The notes: generated by a model not told the origin, from the letters alone. A stretch of 64,000 nt of DNA from Phytophthora colocasiae (GCA_018806915.1 JAGKQI010000081.1:1054001-1118000), one strand, 5' to 3'; shown: positions 25,636-40,717, counted from the first letter of the stretch. Numbers and translations are program-made.

Positions 25636-26025
25636 TTACGTCGGGAAAAAAGCGCGTTGAGCGTCGATTTTAGTATCGAGAGTTCGAATATACGATTCCA
25701 TCTCGCGTTTCGCCGCTACAAACGCATGAAACAGTCGTCGTTCTTCTTTATCAACAGCAAGTTCCTCTTGACCTTTTTTCGGCTTTGCAGCTCGTTCACT
25801 CTGTTCGTTTTCGGGTACTTCTTGCGATGAAACAAAAACTTTCTCTTTTTCTTCTTGAACTTCAGTCAGCTCCTTCTCCAATTCTGCGATTCGAACCATA
25901 TGCTCGTCAGTTTTCTCATCAAAATAGTTAGTCTGTTTAGCTAACGTCTCCTTTGGAAAAGAAACTTCTTCTTTCAACGAACAGTTGGCGTCTTGAGTTA
26001 TCAAGTGCTCGTTCACCAGCATCAT
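25636..26025 (-). CDS. Short coiled-coil protein
   Basis: ATG at 26025, 129 codons. The central part is rich in Glu, Lys and Gln with heptad spacing (around residues 40-70, E-L-E-K-E-L-x-E-V-Q-E-E-K-E-K), so a coiled coil is likely. No catalytic domain is seen. It lies 310 bp downstream of the DOT1-like gene on the same strand. It may be a fragment of a longer coiled-coil protein. No function assigned. Confidence 0.4.
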   Translation of the reverse strand: MMLVNEHLITQDANCSLKEEVSFPKETLAKQTNYFDEKTDEHMVRIAELEKELTEVQEEKEKVFVSSQEVPENEQSERAAKPKKGQEELAVDKEERRLFHAFVAAKREMESYIRTLDTKIDAQRAFFPT

Positions 26026-26335
26026 ATCAATGCCAACTTGGAATCGGTGGCGCTAATCGCATGCAGCACAGCTTTCGATAGGTTTGAATGAGTTAAAAGC
26101 ACGACTTCACCAGCATTTTCCCTTGGAGATTCTCTTTCAACAGGATTCCCATTGCTCGTGACAAGATCCATTGACTTGTGAGCTTGATAATACACTATTC
26201 TTGAGCTCGTGGCTACTATGACAGACTAGGTAATACAGTACACGTATACGAGCTAAAGAAATTGTCACCTAAAACAACTAATCTCGTTTTCGAGGTTGTT
26301 ACAACATGTATGCTTGGGTTGCCCCGGAAAACGCT

Positions 26336-27245
26336 TTAGACGCTACTCTTCTTAGTATACCAGAACACCTGTTGAGACTGAGCTGACCACGAAACGTCAA
26401 CTGGTAAGATCCGATGAAGCTGCCACACCGAGCAGAATTCGCGTTTGCATCCTTCTCTGTGGCGCCAGCAAAACTTGCGTGTTACAACAAGATGAACGAG
26501 ATAGGGCGCTTTTATAGCAAACATCTCCAGTGCATCGTTGCTCGATGGATCGAACACGAGATTATTAGAAAATGCCACCGTACTGGATTGCATCGCATCG
26601 CGAAGTGACAGAGCGTGCCCCCCGAATGTCATCTGCATGTACAATAACCTTGGCAAGCTTTGGGAGTCGTGACGTAGCCCCATAGATAATCGTCTTCGAC
26701 AGCAATGCAAGGTGATCTTGAAGCTCAACTCCTATTGATACCCCAACACTTGTTGCTAGCCCCACTTGCACAATAACATTGCCGATACCGGATCCAATAT
26801 CCAGAAAAACATCCTTAATTGACAGGGTTGGTAGAGCTGATAGGATTGTAGACACTGCCATAGAAGTCAGCTCACCAGGATGTGCGTCTGGTGTGGCGCT
26901 TCTTAAACGAATCTGCTGCCGCGAAACTGAGGAAAATAACTTGGCCACTTGATGGTGAATCTCATCGGACGTTGGTATAATTGCTTCACTTGACCGCTGA
27001 GGTTTATTATGGTACGGCGGAATCGATTTCGTACGCTCACAAAAGAAATATCGTGGGAAGCGGGTCAAATCGCAACCGTGAGTCCTCTTGAGGGTTTTTA
27101 GCCGCCTTCGAAGTTGTTCTTGGTTTTTCCCGGTTGATGACATAGCCTTCCCTATCCGTTTCCAGTCCACTTTTTGCCCCGCATCTACTTGCTCCTTCAC
27201 CAAACGAAACAACACCAGATCTTCGGCGTCCGAAAAATCCGCCAT
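26336..27245 (-). CDS. SANT/Myb-like plus DOT1-like methyltransferase (one frameshift)
   Basis: ATG at 27245. Residues about 8-55 form a SANT/Myb-like segment (W-K-R-I-G-K-A-M, then a T-G-K-x-x-E-Q-L-R-R-R-L-K-T-L-K stretch). Residues about 140-175 carry the SAM-binding motif V-F-L-D-I-G-S-G-I-G-N-V-I-V-Q, typical of DOT1 (histone H3 K79 methyltransferase). After a frame change at the six-C run 26618-26623, the second frame supplies V-A-F-S-N-N-L-V-F, matching the N-N-x-x-F motif of DOT1. The break in a homopolymer suggests a sequencing slip, so the gene may be intact. It fills the loop between the kinesin arms, and its start lies only about 20 bp from the arm boundary. Histone substrate is inferred from the family only. 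Confidence 0.65.
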
Positions 27246-27263
27246 CTCCACAACTTGGCAAAT

Positions 27264-29986
<2,723 letters not shown>

Positions 29987-30016
29987 TAATGTATTGTTTA
30001 GCTGAGCTAAGGTAGC

Positions 30017-33000
30017 TTAGAGCACGACCAAAGTATCGCCTACACCAGAAGAGTGTTTACGAGACTTCTTCTCCTCTTTGCGCGCCTTTAGAAATGGTGC
30101 TTGTGCAATGTAGATAGGAGACGTTCTGCGCAAATTTCCGTCTACCGTATAGACGTTGTTTGGCTCGTAGTAGCTATGAAAGTTCTGCCAACACGTCCAT
30201 GTTTCTTGTTGACACAAGTGCTGTTTGCTGCGATCGACTGGAAAAACCCTTTTGCAAAGCGCAACGCGATGCATCAGACAGAAATCCGTTTTCTGCGTAG
30301 CATCTCTGCATTCAAATTTGCAGATTGTGCACTCACGCATTGTCCGGCTTCTACCTTTCAGGACGATCCATGATTCTTTGGCAACACAGGCCACGTGTGA
30401 ATCGGGTGGCACCGATATTACAGTTCCGTTTTTTTCTGTGGGTACAGATGTATTTGTCGTGCTAGCAGAACCGAAAATCAATCCATTGTCAGTATCCAGC
30501 CACTTCGTCCACGTCCCATTGAACAGCTCGCGCACTAGTTCGACAACGAACGATCGATGATTATCTCGCCCATTTACAGATCTAGTAGATTCGTCGGTAG
30601 CGTCTGGAAAATTGCCATTGGCCAGTTCGTTGCAAACAAACGCATTGCACTTCGCAATGTCCAAGAGTGCCATGGCCAATTTTTTGTGCCACTTCTGGAA
30701 AGAATGACCACTAGCGAGCGAAAAGCGCCCACGTAACTGATCATGTCTGTCTACGCCTTGCATGGCGTTGTTGTATTCACTTACGCACCTTGGAGCTGAA
30801 AATGCCTCACGTTTCTCCTTTATGCGCCGAAATACTGTGGTGGTGTCAGAAGCATCAGCATTTGAGACCACGTTTACTATTGACCCATCCACCCAACTTG
30901 CAGCGACAATATGCTTGGCTACACACACACCTTGTTTCAGATACCCTCGTGGCTTTGAATCACCGGCCTGGATCATCGTAAAATGAGGGAAATGTTTGCT
31001 GGATGCCCGGACCGTTCCACGTCCGTATAATCCAATCGTGCGAAGGCTCTCAAGAAGCAAGCATGACGTGTAGAAGTTGTCAGTATTCACTATTCTCTGC
31101 GAGCCATGAAGTGATGCCGTCACCTCGATGACATGGGAACGAACTTCTGAGGACTGCGCCACCAACTGCTCCATTTTGCGTTTTTCAGCTACCGAGACAA
31201 CTCCACCCATACGGACGCCCAAATCACTCGAGCAATGTAGTTTGAAGTCGACAACAAACCACGTCGTTGAGCAACAACACATGTAGAATTTAAAATGATA
31301 TTTCCCTGTAGGCTTTCTTGGGTTGTAGACTATGATGTGGCGAGCATACCGTGAGCGACAGGCGACGCTGGCTTCGTCGACGGCCACATTCCGACCAACA
31401 ATCGCATGACGGGTGCAACGTGATTTCAAAATATTGATCAGTGGCCGGATACGAGCAGCAGGGTCTTTTTGAATATCCGCAGGCGTGACACTCGATCGAA
31501 AGCACAGGTTTTGGCGTATATAGAGGAACCTTCTCCGCGTCATCACTGTTCCTAAACTACCCCGTGGGGCCCCTGGTAAAATCGATTCTTCATCATTGTC
31601 ATACCAATAATTCCTCATTTCACCCTTATCGTAGAGCGTCATGAACCAAAGAATACCAAGAAACTTCATGAGATCCTCCAAACTTATGGGCATGGGCGAA
31701 TGATTTCCGGAAGCCACCGCGTACTCGTTCGAAAATACGACAACTTGCTTCCAAAATGACAAAGGAATAAAAGCAAAAAACGCGGATGTTGTAGAATGCC
31801 CAAAATATTCGCGGCTTTCTTGGCGAAGCATGCTTGTCGTAGAACCGTTTGCGTTCGAGTACAACCCAGTTGGCTGTCCTAGTGAATCAGTTGCTGAAAA
31901 TGTCATCGACTGGATTTCTTCTGTTTCCGCTGGGCTTAGTGGAATCTGCAGTTCCTTTCGACTACGAAAAGCGGACCACTCACGATACGACTGGCTGTCC
32001 AATTCTTCAAATTCATCAGTCAGAGCTGGAATGTTCGATAGCTGGGGAACCATACTGCAGAGTGAGAGCCATGACTCACCAATCTGCAAATTATTCTTCT
32101 TTAGCATCACAAATTGCTTAATTCCGCGGATGATAACTTCCTCTTGCACAACATGAACATGGTCCTTAGTCTGGAACGCTGTGTTTGTCCAGTGAAGTTG
32201 AAAAGAAGCCGAAGGTACGCTTACACCATCGACAGTTTTTGAGCTTATGATGCTGTAACGCGCAACAACGCCGATCAAGTATGAAGCACCAACATCACGG
32301 TACCGAACGTTTGGCATCCAGGACTCTTCGGCAGGAGAAAACGCAACGCTAGCATTGACATACTTCTCGGCAGCCGCCCGTGCTCTACGTACCAGTTCTT
32401 CCTTCATCATACTGACCGCACTTTTTTCTGTTGAGTCTTTTTGGGAGAGGTTTTGGTTTTGTTGAGTCTTTGGCGGTGTTTCTGTGTGTTGGGTGAGCCT
32501 CGGCCTCGATCCGATCGCACCGAGACAGGTATCGTTGTCTTTGACATCCGAATACTTGAATCCATAGCTGTCGCGGTTCCTAGGGAGGCTTGTTGTGGTC
32601 CTGCAGCGTCGCTCGTGATACATGACATAGAAATCGCCGGCGATTTTGATGCCAAAGTTGCCTCTCCTGTTGGTAAGGTTGTAGTTCGTGTGTAACATAG
32701 CTTACTACAGTAACAGCAGTCGCCAAAGTCTTGAACACACGCTCCGTTAGAATCCCAAAGGTTTAACGATAGACAAACATCGTGAGAGCAAAAATGATGA
32801 ATAAACTTGCCACAGGAAGTACATGATCGCTCTTTTGTGCATTCAGTTCCGCAAACGGCACACAAAATGGTTGTTCCACGTGAACGGGGCATTTCAGAGT
32901 TGACGTCACTACGTCTCGGATCTCCAACCGTCAAGACATCAGCACCACCAAATGCTTCGTCGCGTTTGTCAATCGGCTGAATAGCAGTGCTATTACTTGC

Positions 33001-33345
33001 TACATCATCAAACGCCGTCCTATCATCGCGCAAAATCATGTTACCATGTATATTGCACCTCTTTCCAGAATCAACTCGCTCTGCTTCAAAGTCTCCAGCG
33101 TCGTTATTATCATCTTCCCCGTTTCCATTCTCTGTACGGGAACCATCTTCCGACACTATTGGGACAGCATCGCTACCAACCTCTGAGTTGTAATGATCCA
33201 AAAGTGCTTCTTCTCCTAAGAAGAAATCAACGCCAGCCTCACCATTCGCGTCGCCACCAGGCCGAACATAGCGATAGAGGTCGCTAAGACTATTCCCCGG
33301 TGGCTTTCTGGAGCTCCACCCAGCTCGACGCAAAGTACTCCACAC
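30017..33345 (-). CDS. piggyBac-type transposase (DDE_Tnp_1_7-like), two overlapping frames
   Basis: The main frame (32698-30017) contains the transposase core. Aspartates sit in V-D-E-A-S (residue 441), N-T-D-N-F-Y-T-S (540) and M-Q-G-V-D-R-H-D-Q-L (650), the three-Asp triad of piggyBac. A Cys/His-rich C-terminal segment (E-C-T-I-C...C-L-M-H...C) resembles the piggyBac end-binding finger. The upstream frame (33345-32407) has the W-x-x-L-R-R-A-G-W start and a zinc-finger-like C-A-V-C-G-T-E-C...C-x-x-C-G-K-F-I-H-H-F-C cluster, and overlaps the core frame by about 290 nt in the -1 relation, with A-runs near the upstream frame's end. This may be one gene with a one-base error or an intron. The upstream frame opens at GTG with no ATG, so the true start is unresolved. 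The DDD core is intact, so it may be active if the frames join. Confidence 0.8.
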
Positions 33346-34170
33346 CCTGCTAAACGTTGCTCGATCTAGCCATGTGCTCGTCAGTTGGCCGTGTATTTAC
33401 TTAGCTATTTGTTCTAACGTACCATACGAGGACGAGGTGGCTATACCCTCAGCTCTACGGGAAATCCGTCGCCGCTTTGAGGTGCTGTCTCCTTTGCGCA
33501 GTAGTTGCTGCTTGCCCTTGCCTGGCATATTCAACTATACATTAGCTGTCGCTTTAGGATACACTGGATCAAATATACTATGGATTGTATGGTAGAGATC
33601 GAAGATTGCAATTCGTACTGTAGTAGTCGACATCAACCTGTACCCACATCTAACGCCCCAGCCATTCCTCTCCTGCACGAGCTCATCTTGGTTCAAGTAT
33701 ACAAAGGTTTCTACATCAAAAGGTATTGGGCTCTCGCGGATCGATCGAGCAATACATTTCTATCGTGCCAGTCTCCGATGAACACAGGAAGCACAACTCT
33801 CGAGGAGCAGGATTCGACCAACAGTGATGGTCAAATTGATGCAGTTTTGTTTGCCAGTGTGATTGCCATTTTCCGAAACTTATCGTCGCGCACAGTCGAA
33901 TGTTCATATGCATGGGCTACAGAATTGATGTTACGAGATTCACTACCTTGCTCCCGAACAAATGTAGCCACCCGTACAACATCATAATCACGCTTGTACA
34001 GTACGGGACACAATAGTGCTAACCAGACATTTCATGAAGAACATGGTGATGATTGGTAGAAAATATCTACCACTCTGATCATCGACGAAGTGTTGCAATT
34101 GAACTTGTCTTCAACTCACTATACTAAAAACTCAGATTTGTTAAAAGTTACTTGATGTACGTTTTTGAGA
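33346..34170. other. Right flank of the transposase gene
   Basis: Presumed 5' flank of the transposase and right end of the element. A 160-codon plus-strand frame (33505-33987) has no domain and is probably chance. Subterminal words related to the left end occur at 34138-34170. Confidence 0.4.
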
Positions 34171-34183
34171 ACGAAAGGGTTAA
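34171..34183 (-). repeat. Right terminal inverted repeat with TTAA
   Basis: ACGAAAGGGTTAA, the exact reverse complement of the left end at 20606-20618. Confidence 0.6.
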
Positions 34184-34529
34184 AACGAGGACATTTTGCA
34201 ACATAGTTGGGGTAGTGCGGGAAAATGCACAGGGGTAGTGCTGACATAAAATGTTTCAGTTGTGTGGACCACTCCCAGTGGCTGTGAGACTCATTTCAAA
34301 AAGAACTCCAGAAAAACCGAGATGGCCAACGCCTCCTTCCGGGAAAAGCGCAGCGAACACGCGCGGTTCCGGGATCCGCAGGATCGTGCACGACTGCAGA
34401 AGGAGCACGCAGAATTCCTTGCTGGGAAGAGGCCTACGGACGCTAATTTCGGTAATTCCCAGCCTACGACAAGTGGTGGTCCAAGTGTGAGCCGCGCGCC
34501 GTTATTCATCGCTCCCACAGGGATGTGTC
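34184..34529. other. Unclassified sequence with gag-like composition
   Basis: A plus-strand frame from 34262 encodes a highly charged segment (R-E-K-R-S-E-H-A-R-F and following residues) that looks like part of a retroelement-type gag or DNA-binding region, but no motif settles it. Confidence 0.3.
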
Positions 34530-34976
34530 GTCCAGCGCGACGATGGATGGTTCAAGGATTCACAATATTTACCCGCCGAGACCAAGTATCGCGCGGCAGA
34601 CGCCGCGCACCCGCGCACCTTTCAAGATCTTCATGTACGTTGTAGCATTGGTGCTCCGTACTCTGATATTCTACTCAAGACTCTGGTATCTCCAGCCCTG
34701 AATGACCAAACCTCTGAAAACCAAGTGACTTCAGACTCTGAAAACCAGGATACCAGACTCTGAAATCTACGAAGATCCAAGACCATACTGAAACCAAGTG
34801 AACCCAAGTTCAAGTCACGCATTCAAGTGATTACTGACCTGCACATCCCCCCGTAATGACGTCTCTACCTGTCAACCCATCGAGATCTGCTGCACTGACT
34901 GCATACTGAGACCAAGTCACGGATACCAGATGTATACAAAGACCAAGAGTACCTGAGATACGGAGACTGACTGCAT
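34530..34976 (+). repeat. 447-bp dispersed repeat, copy 1
   Basis: Matches 38966-39412 in inverted orientation with constant offset (coordinates sum to 73942). Interior rich in CTCTGAAAACCA-type words. Probably the terminal part of a retroelement family, but LTR ends cannot be set from two inverted copies. Confidence 0.7.
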
Positions 34977-36143
34977 GAAACTTGTACATCCCTGTGTACT
35001 GGTGCTTGTTGAAGCAAAGGACAAGTGGACGTATTGGCATGTGTTGCACTGACTAAATGTACTTGGTAAAATGCAGATGACGCCCAGCAGTGTGACGTCT
35101 GACTTTGAAGCAGCCCTAATTAAGGGTATACGCGATCAATTTTCTTCGTCCTCGGTGACTGGATGCTTGATCATTGGAAACAAGCCATTCTCAAAAAATT
35201 AGTCGACCTTCGATATGCAGCCAATCAGATTGCAGAAGCTATGGCCCCCGGGGTGATCTATATTTTGACTGTCATCCCGATAGAGGAGATTACAACCAAG
35301 GGAATCCCGTACGTGATGTCGATAGTGGCCCAAAAGGGCACCATCACCTTGTGGACGCAGGATGGGTCTATTTCACTCGTACGTGGATGAAAGTGTACCC
35401 ACCAGAGCTTTGGAACACCCACGCATACATCACAAAGGATGAAGCCATGCAGAATAGAACCCCTTGGAAAGATACAACCGCAGAGCAAAGAGATCTTTTG
35501 GGCTACACCCCGCGCTACCTGCCTTCATCGAGAAGGCCAAGGATGAAGCGAATCGTTTCGTCCAGAAGAAGGATGACAACGCGATGAATCACCGCCGTGC
35601 ACCTCACCATGCGGACCCTGTGACTTTGTCGATCCCGACAGCGTATATTGCATTCCGTACCCCGAAGCGCCACAAAGATAAACAGTAGGTAAGAAGCTGA
35701 TTGAATACATGTACGCGTTGCACATGATTCACTAGTAATTTCTGTATAGTTGAGTGTGGCCTGCACTTTAATCTGTCCTGGCAATATGTTAATTTATCCT
35801 GCGTAATGACCTGCATTTCCGTGCAGGTTTTTGGGTTGAATATACCCTGCACCAGATCCTTATTCGGAGGATGATGTCCTGAACAATGTCCTATACTTGT
35901 AGGACATTATGTCGGTGATGAAACCAATACGCCTGTTCGCTAGCGGGACGTATAGCTGACAATACTTTGCTGCACTGTCTCACCGGGTTCTTCTTTATCT
36001 AAGGCTTCTTCGCTTAACTCAAACACTCCAACACCGTACGGGCTCCAGTTCACCTGCGCCGGAACTTCGTTACTATTTATATTCAATACACTAGAGCTCT
36101 CGCTCTTACGTTCCAACTTCGTCCGTTCGTTCGTTCAACTCGT
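34977..36143. other. Unassigned sequence left of the old Gypsy element
   Basis: Contains a plus-strand open region (35163-35690) in two frames without a recognised motif, then about 450 bp with no gene. It probably contains the left end or LTR of the old Gypsy element, but I found no matching sequence at the right end. Confidence 0.35.
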
Positions 36144-36934
36144 TCACTTCGTCCTTCCGTTGCTACTTGCTAAGTCGTTCATCACCGTCGTTGCAATTTG
36201 CAGAGTGAGCTGCTTCACAGCGCTTGCCTTCATCGTCCCTCCGTCCATTAGTTCCTTGGCTTCACTCCGGTGAATGCGATCTACTTTACCGTAGCCGTCG
36301 CCACCCAAGATTTTCGACGCCCTCCAGCGTTTTAACGAGCGTTCACCAATCACATTCGTCGCTGATGAACCACAACCGTTGCTCCATCATAGCACCAGCC
36401 GTCGATCGTCGCTCACCATCAGTATCTTCAACATGAGGCGTCCGTCGAGCAATCCTGTAATCCCCGTCCAGCCATACGCCATTAACTGCCGTCTCTTCTA
36501 CAACATGTAGCTTCATCCTGTTACACATCTTCTTCTTCCATAGAATATTCAATGACTCTGGCGACCTGAAAGAACTGTTCGTAGTCTCGCATCGAAACCC
36601 AGAACGCCCTATCATTCCGTCGTGATCGCCTCGTACTCTGCTGTTCGTCGTTCGTCCGCAATGGTCGCAATTCAACTTCGAGAACGTAGTGTCCAGCAGA
36701 ATTCCGTCTTCATCTTCTTCGTAACTCCACGAGCATTCCACGTTGTTTAGCCTCCTCGTTCGTACTTTGAGCCGTTTCTCTCGTTCGCTTCAGTAGTCGT
36801 CCAGCCGTGATTGTATTAACGTCAGCCGTCGTTGATTTCCGAGCTTCTCCGATCGTCATTGTACTCGCTTCTGACTCCAGCGTTCCTTCATGCGTCAGAT
36901 CTTCGATAGTGTCGTGGCCAATCTGCTGCAACAA
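36144..36934 (-). pseudogene. C-terminal tail region of old Gypsy pol
   Basis: Follows the integrase of the old element in overlapping open frames (36934-36710, 36741-36343, 36353-36144). The sequence is charged, with a C-D-H-C-G motif near 36670, but no chromodomain is recognised. It may be the tail of integrase or an extra domain. Confidence 0.4.
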
Positions 36935-37965
36935 CTGTCCAGGATGATGCTACTTCACCAAAAATGACACATGATCTATCAACAGCTCTCCACCTCCATC
37001 CAAATCTTCGCGTCTTGGGAGAAAGTTGTCATAACCACCCGTCTCGATCACTCTGGCAGGTCCAATCCAAGAGTGGACAAATTTAGATGCTTTAGGGCCT
37101 CTTTGAGGTCAGAAATACCCATACCTTGTCTCCTGGTCCGAATTCACTCTGCTTCCTCGTCTTCCGGTTATAATACTTGGCTTGTCGATCCTGTACTTGT
37201 CTTCGTGCTTCTTCAGCGCATTTGTGACTCAATTCCAACGTCTTTAATAAATTCTGCTGGTAATCGGGCAACTCACCAGCTTCCGACATGTGTGTTCTTC
37301 GTAGTAGTTCATTTAGCGTTCGCAACTTCCGTCCCATCTTGGTACATTCGGTACCGTCGAATGTTTTCCTGAGTTGTACGAGTAGACAGGAAAAATTCAC
37401 CCAGTTATCCCAGTCACACTGTCGTTCGTCACTCATATACGTTCCAAGTCCTGTGAAATCTTTCTACAAGCCCGATCATTTGTGGGCGGTACGGCACTGG
37501 GTTGGTCTGTTGATCATGTAAGAAATTCACCAGTTCCTCAACTACTTTGCCCGTCAGTTTCGGAGCACCGTCCGTCAACAATTCACAAAATCTCCTTCAT
37601 CAGGAAGTTCGCAATTTCGCTTGCTTCATGGCTTTCCACCGACGTCGCAAAAGCATACCTCGTCACATACTCCAGTGATGCAATCACATACCGTTGTTCA
37701 TGCTCTCCAATAGGTAGGGGGCCGGCAACATCTAACGCCCAGCGATCTCCAACATCTCCACCACTTATGCTTTTCAACGGTGGCACAACTTCTTTCGGTT
37801 TAACTTTTCGACTGTCGCATTCTTGACAACCGCGTACCCATTGTCTCACGTCCTTTGCTAGGTTCGGCCACCTGTATACTGAGTTACTCGTGCTTGAGTG
37901 TGCGTCGTCCGTAAATGTCCCACCCATATCGAGTCGTGGCACCCTTAAACGCAATCGATCTGTCG
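36935..37965 (-). pseudogene. Integrase of the old Gypsy element
   Basis: In pieces on the minus strand. The H-D-S-x-W-x-G-H-L start of the zinc-binding HHCC domain (near 37940) continues to C-Q-E-C (near 37830). Then comes W-A-L-D-V-A-G-P (first catalytic Asp, near 37740). After a poorly readable middle part there is the C-terminal region with A-K-Y-Y-N-R-K-T-R and G-P-G-D-K-V-W-V-F (37130-37100), followed in another frame by W-I-G-P-A-R-V-I-E (GPY/F-like, near 37060). Frameshifts separate these parts. It joins DNA ends into the host genome in intact elements; not functional here. Confidence 0.65.
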
Positions 37966-39690
37966 CGAATTCGGTGAAACTTTGGTCGCGGAGCAGGGGG
38001 CGTATAGTGAACCCGGGTTATACTTCTTCTGAAAAGTGGTTTTCAGAGTCGTACAACGTAGGTTGGCGTGTGGTACCTTGCGTTATCCTCGTGGGTTCGT
38101 TGTCTTCGGAAATATGACCCTCACCGGAGTCTGAGAATGTGGTGCGATCAGAGATTGGGGTTCCCTTGGAGTCTGGTGTCGGAATTCAGGAGATCCTTCC
38201 AGGAGCGTTCGGGAGTCGGAATCTCTGGGAACCAAGATGGTTTCCAGGAAGTCGGCGGTCGAAAGGGGATTAATATACCAGAGAAAGTCTGAAATCGGTG
38301 TCTGAATATCACAAATCCAGAACCGAGATACCTGACTCTCAGAGATAAACAACCAATACACAGAGTTCGAAAATATACAAATATATACAGCCGTTCTTAT
38401 TCTTTATAGGCCCTTGAACGGTGGGCTAACACTCCAGGTCAACTAGGGACTTACTACCATACACCTGGTCTGTCTGATATCCCTTTACGTTCGCGCACCA
38501 CCCTCTAGTATAGAGGGAAAATATAAACCAATACAATCGGCTTTATACAACAGTCTACCTTGCACTCTGAAAACGACTGTCTAGTTTCCAGAGCCTGTCC
38601 AAACGAGCAATATGAAATGGGCTACCGCTAGAGACAAAACAAACGACCCAACTAGGATATGGAATAGACGGGTCCTTTCAGGTCTCTACGTTACCTTGAT
38701 CTCCACCTAAGGGGATTGGATAGGCGAGAGATCACACGGCAACTACCTTGGCGTGGCCATGCAGACAGAAATACATCGACTTATGGGTTACACGGCAAAT
38801 TGAACTCTGTTTATCGTTTATCTTTCTCATAACTATCATATCTCTCTGGTAACTCTCTCCTTCTTGTCGTCTTTGGTCACCCCAGCTGAAATGGGGGTGT
38901 TGATGGAGTATAGAGATAAGGGAAGACAACGTGCAGCCGTTGGGGGGATCTTGGGGGCGTCCTTGATGCAGTCAGTCTCCGTATCTCAGGTACTCTTGGT
39001 CTTTGTATACATCTGGTATCCGTGACTTGGTCTCAGTATGCAGTCAGTGCAGCAGATCTCGATGGGTTGACAGGTAGAGACGTCATTACGGGGGGATGTG
39101 CAGGTCAGTAATCACTTGAATGCGTGACTTGAACTTGGGTTCACTTGGTTTCAGTATGGTCTTGGATCTTCGTAGATTTCAGAGTCTGGTATCCTGGTTT
39201 TCAGAGTCTGAAGTCACTTGGTTTTCAGAGGTTTGGTCATTCAGAGTTAGAGATACCAGAGTTTTGAGTAAGAAACCAGAGTACGGAGCACCAATGCTAC
39301 AACGTACATGAAGATCTTGAGGGTTGCGCGGGTGTGCGGCGTCCGGCGCGCGATACTTGGTCTCTGCGGGTAAATATTGTGAATCCTTGAACCATCCATC
39401 GTCGCGCCGGACGGTAACGGGATGAGGTCTCTCAGAGATAAGTTCTTCTGAGAGACTTTCCGCCAGCAATTAGGCACTCATCGTCGGGGAAAGTTCGGTG
39501 ACCAGACAGAGTGTATTTGACCTTCAGGGTTGTGCACACTCTGATGTCTTCTTCTGGTCCGTTGGACCCCTTTACAGTCAGGCGAAGGTTTATCCACAAT
39601 CTTCCACAGGTGTCGCACGGGTGCGGCCGCGTCCCAAAGTCCCTTTCGCTTATAACCCATAGTATAACCAATCACATCGTAACGTAATAT
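37966..39690. other. Unclassified insertion between RNase H and integrase of the old element
   Basis: The integrase zinc-binding domain picks up at about 37960, while the RNase H-integrase linker ends at about 39700, so this 1.7-kb block is foreign to the old element. It is bounded by an inverted word GGTTATACT (38016-38024) and AGTATAACC (39661-39669) and contains the second copy of the 447-bp repeat. No transposase or RT is recognised. No target duplication was found. Confidence 0.45.
38966..39412 (-). repeat. 447-bp dispersed repeat, copy 2
   Basis: Inverted counterpart of 34530-34976. Confidence 0.7.
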
Positions 39691-39699
39691 CCACCTGAC

Positions 39700-40339
39700 G
39701 CTCGATAATCGGAAATAGCATCAAGTCAGGTCTCAACACTGCAGGTAATATCGCTTTGATGCCGTCCGTCGTCTCAATCACCGCTAAGCCATAATTCGTC
39801 GTCACATGCATGCCTCAGTACTCTCCGTCTTTGATCAATCGTTGCACTGACTTGCTCTCCATTTGTGCTTCGCAGATCTCTTCGTCGGTCAACTGGAGAC
39901 TATCGCCCTTTTCACGGATTCGTCTCCGTTCAGCTCGCGCACGTTCATGTTGATTCCAACGTTGACCTTGCAACCTCATTTGTGACAACGTCGGACACGT
40001 CGCCGGTCCTCGTATCGGTCCTGTTCCAGTCAGCACTGTTTCAGCTCCATCATCAATTCGCCCGGCTCCAGAAGTTTCGTTTGTCATCGTCGATCGTGCA
40101 GACATCATTTCAGGGGTTGTCGACTCCGTCGGTGTCTTCGTTGGTCGTTCGTCTGACTTCGTTCGGGTCTTCGAAACTCGTTCCCGTGTGTTGGGCAATG
40201 TCACCGTCTCCGTCACTGTCGTAGCCGTCTCGTACATTTTCCGAACTTCTGTCGTTTTGTCAGGGATATGTCGTAGCGCCGCACTTATCGACATCGGCCT
40301 CCGCGTCATCGTTCCGTTCAACGTCGTTCCGGAAGGCAC
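39700..40339 (-). pseudogene. RNase H-integrase linker of the old Gypsy pol
   Basis: A 174-codon frame (40339-39815) rich in Thr, Arg and Glu, followed in another frame by a segment with A-V-I-E-T-T-D-G and I-L-P-A-V-L-R (39790-39720), similar to the stretch before the HHCC finger in Gypsy integrases. The Thr/Arg-rich part is low-complexity and unassigned. The region 40340-40717 between this and RNase H is of similar composition, with no clear domain. Confidence 0.45.
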
Positions 40340-40717
40340 CGTAGTCTGCTTCTGCGTTTTATGTCGTCATATCGAGTCATCTCCAGCTTGTTTACCCTTC
40401 AAGTTCATCCTGCTGGGCGTTTTGGTCATCATGTCGGCAGGTTCCGTGGTGGACGGCGCCACCAATTGCTCATTTTCCGTCGACTGCTTGCTCGTTTCAT
40501 CCGTAGGCGGTGCACTTCTTTGTATATTGAGCTGATCATTCCTAACAACCGTCGCATCACTCGTTGACGTGTTTGCCGTCCTCGTCCTGGCCCTTCGACG
40601 CTTCTTTCGTTTCCGTCCAATAGCCGCCCTCGTGTTTGCCTCTACTGGAGCTCTCGATAACGCGTCCGCGACAACATTCGTAGTACCAGGTCTATATTCA
40701 ACTTCGACGCCGTATTC

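Noticed and set aside
32407..32460. Programmed -1 frameshift in the transposase
   Set aside because: The A-runs do not form a canonical X XXY YYZ heptamer in the upstream frame; an indel or intron is simpler. Kept only as a low-interest observation.
33505..33987. 160-codon plus-strand frame right of the transposase
   Set aside because: No domain, no compositional sign of coding, and it lies in the probable transposase 5' flank.
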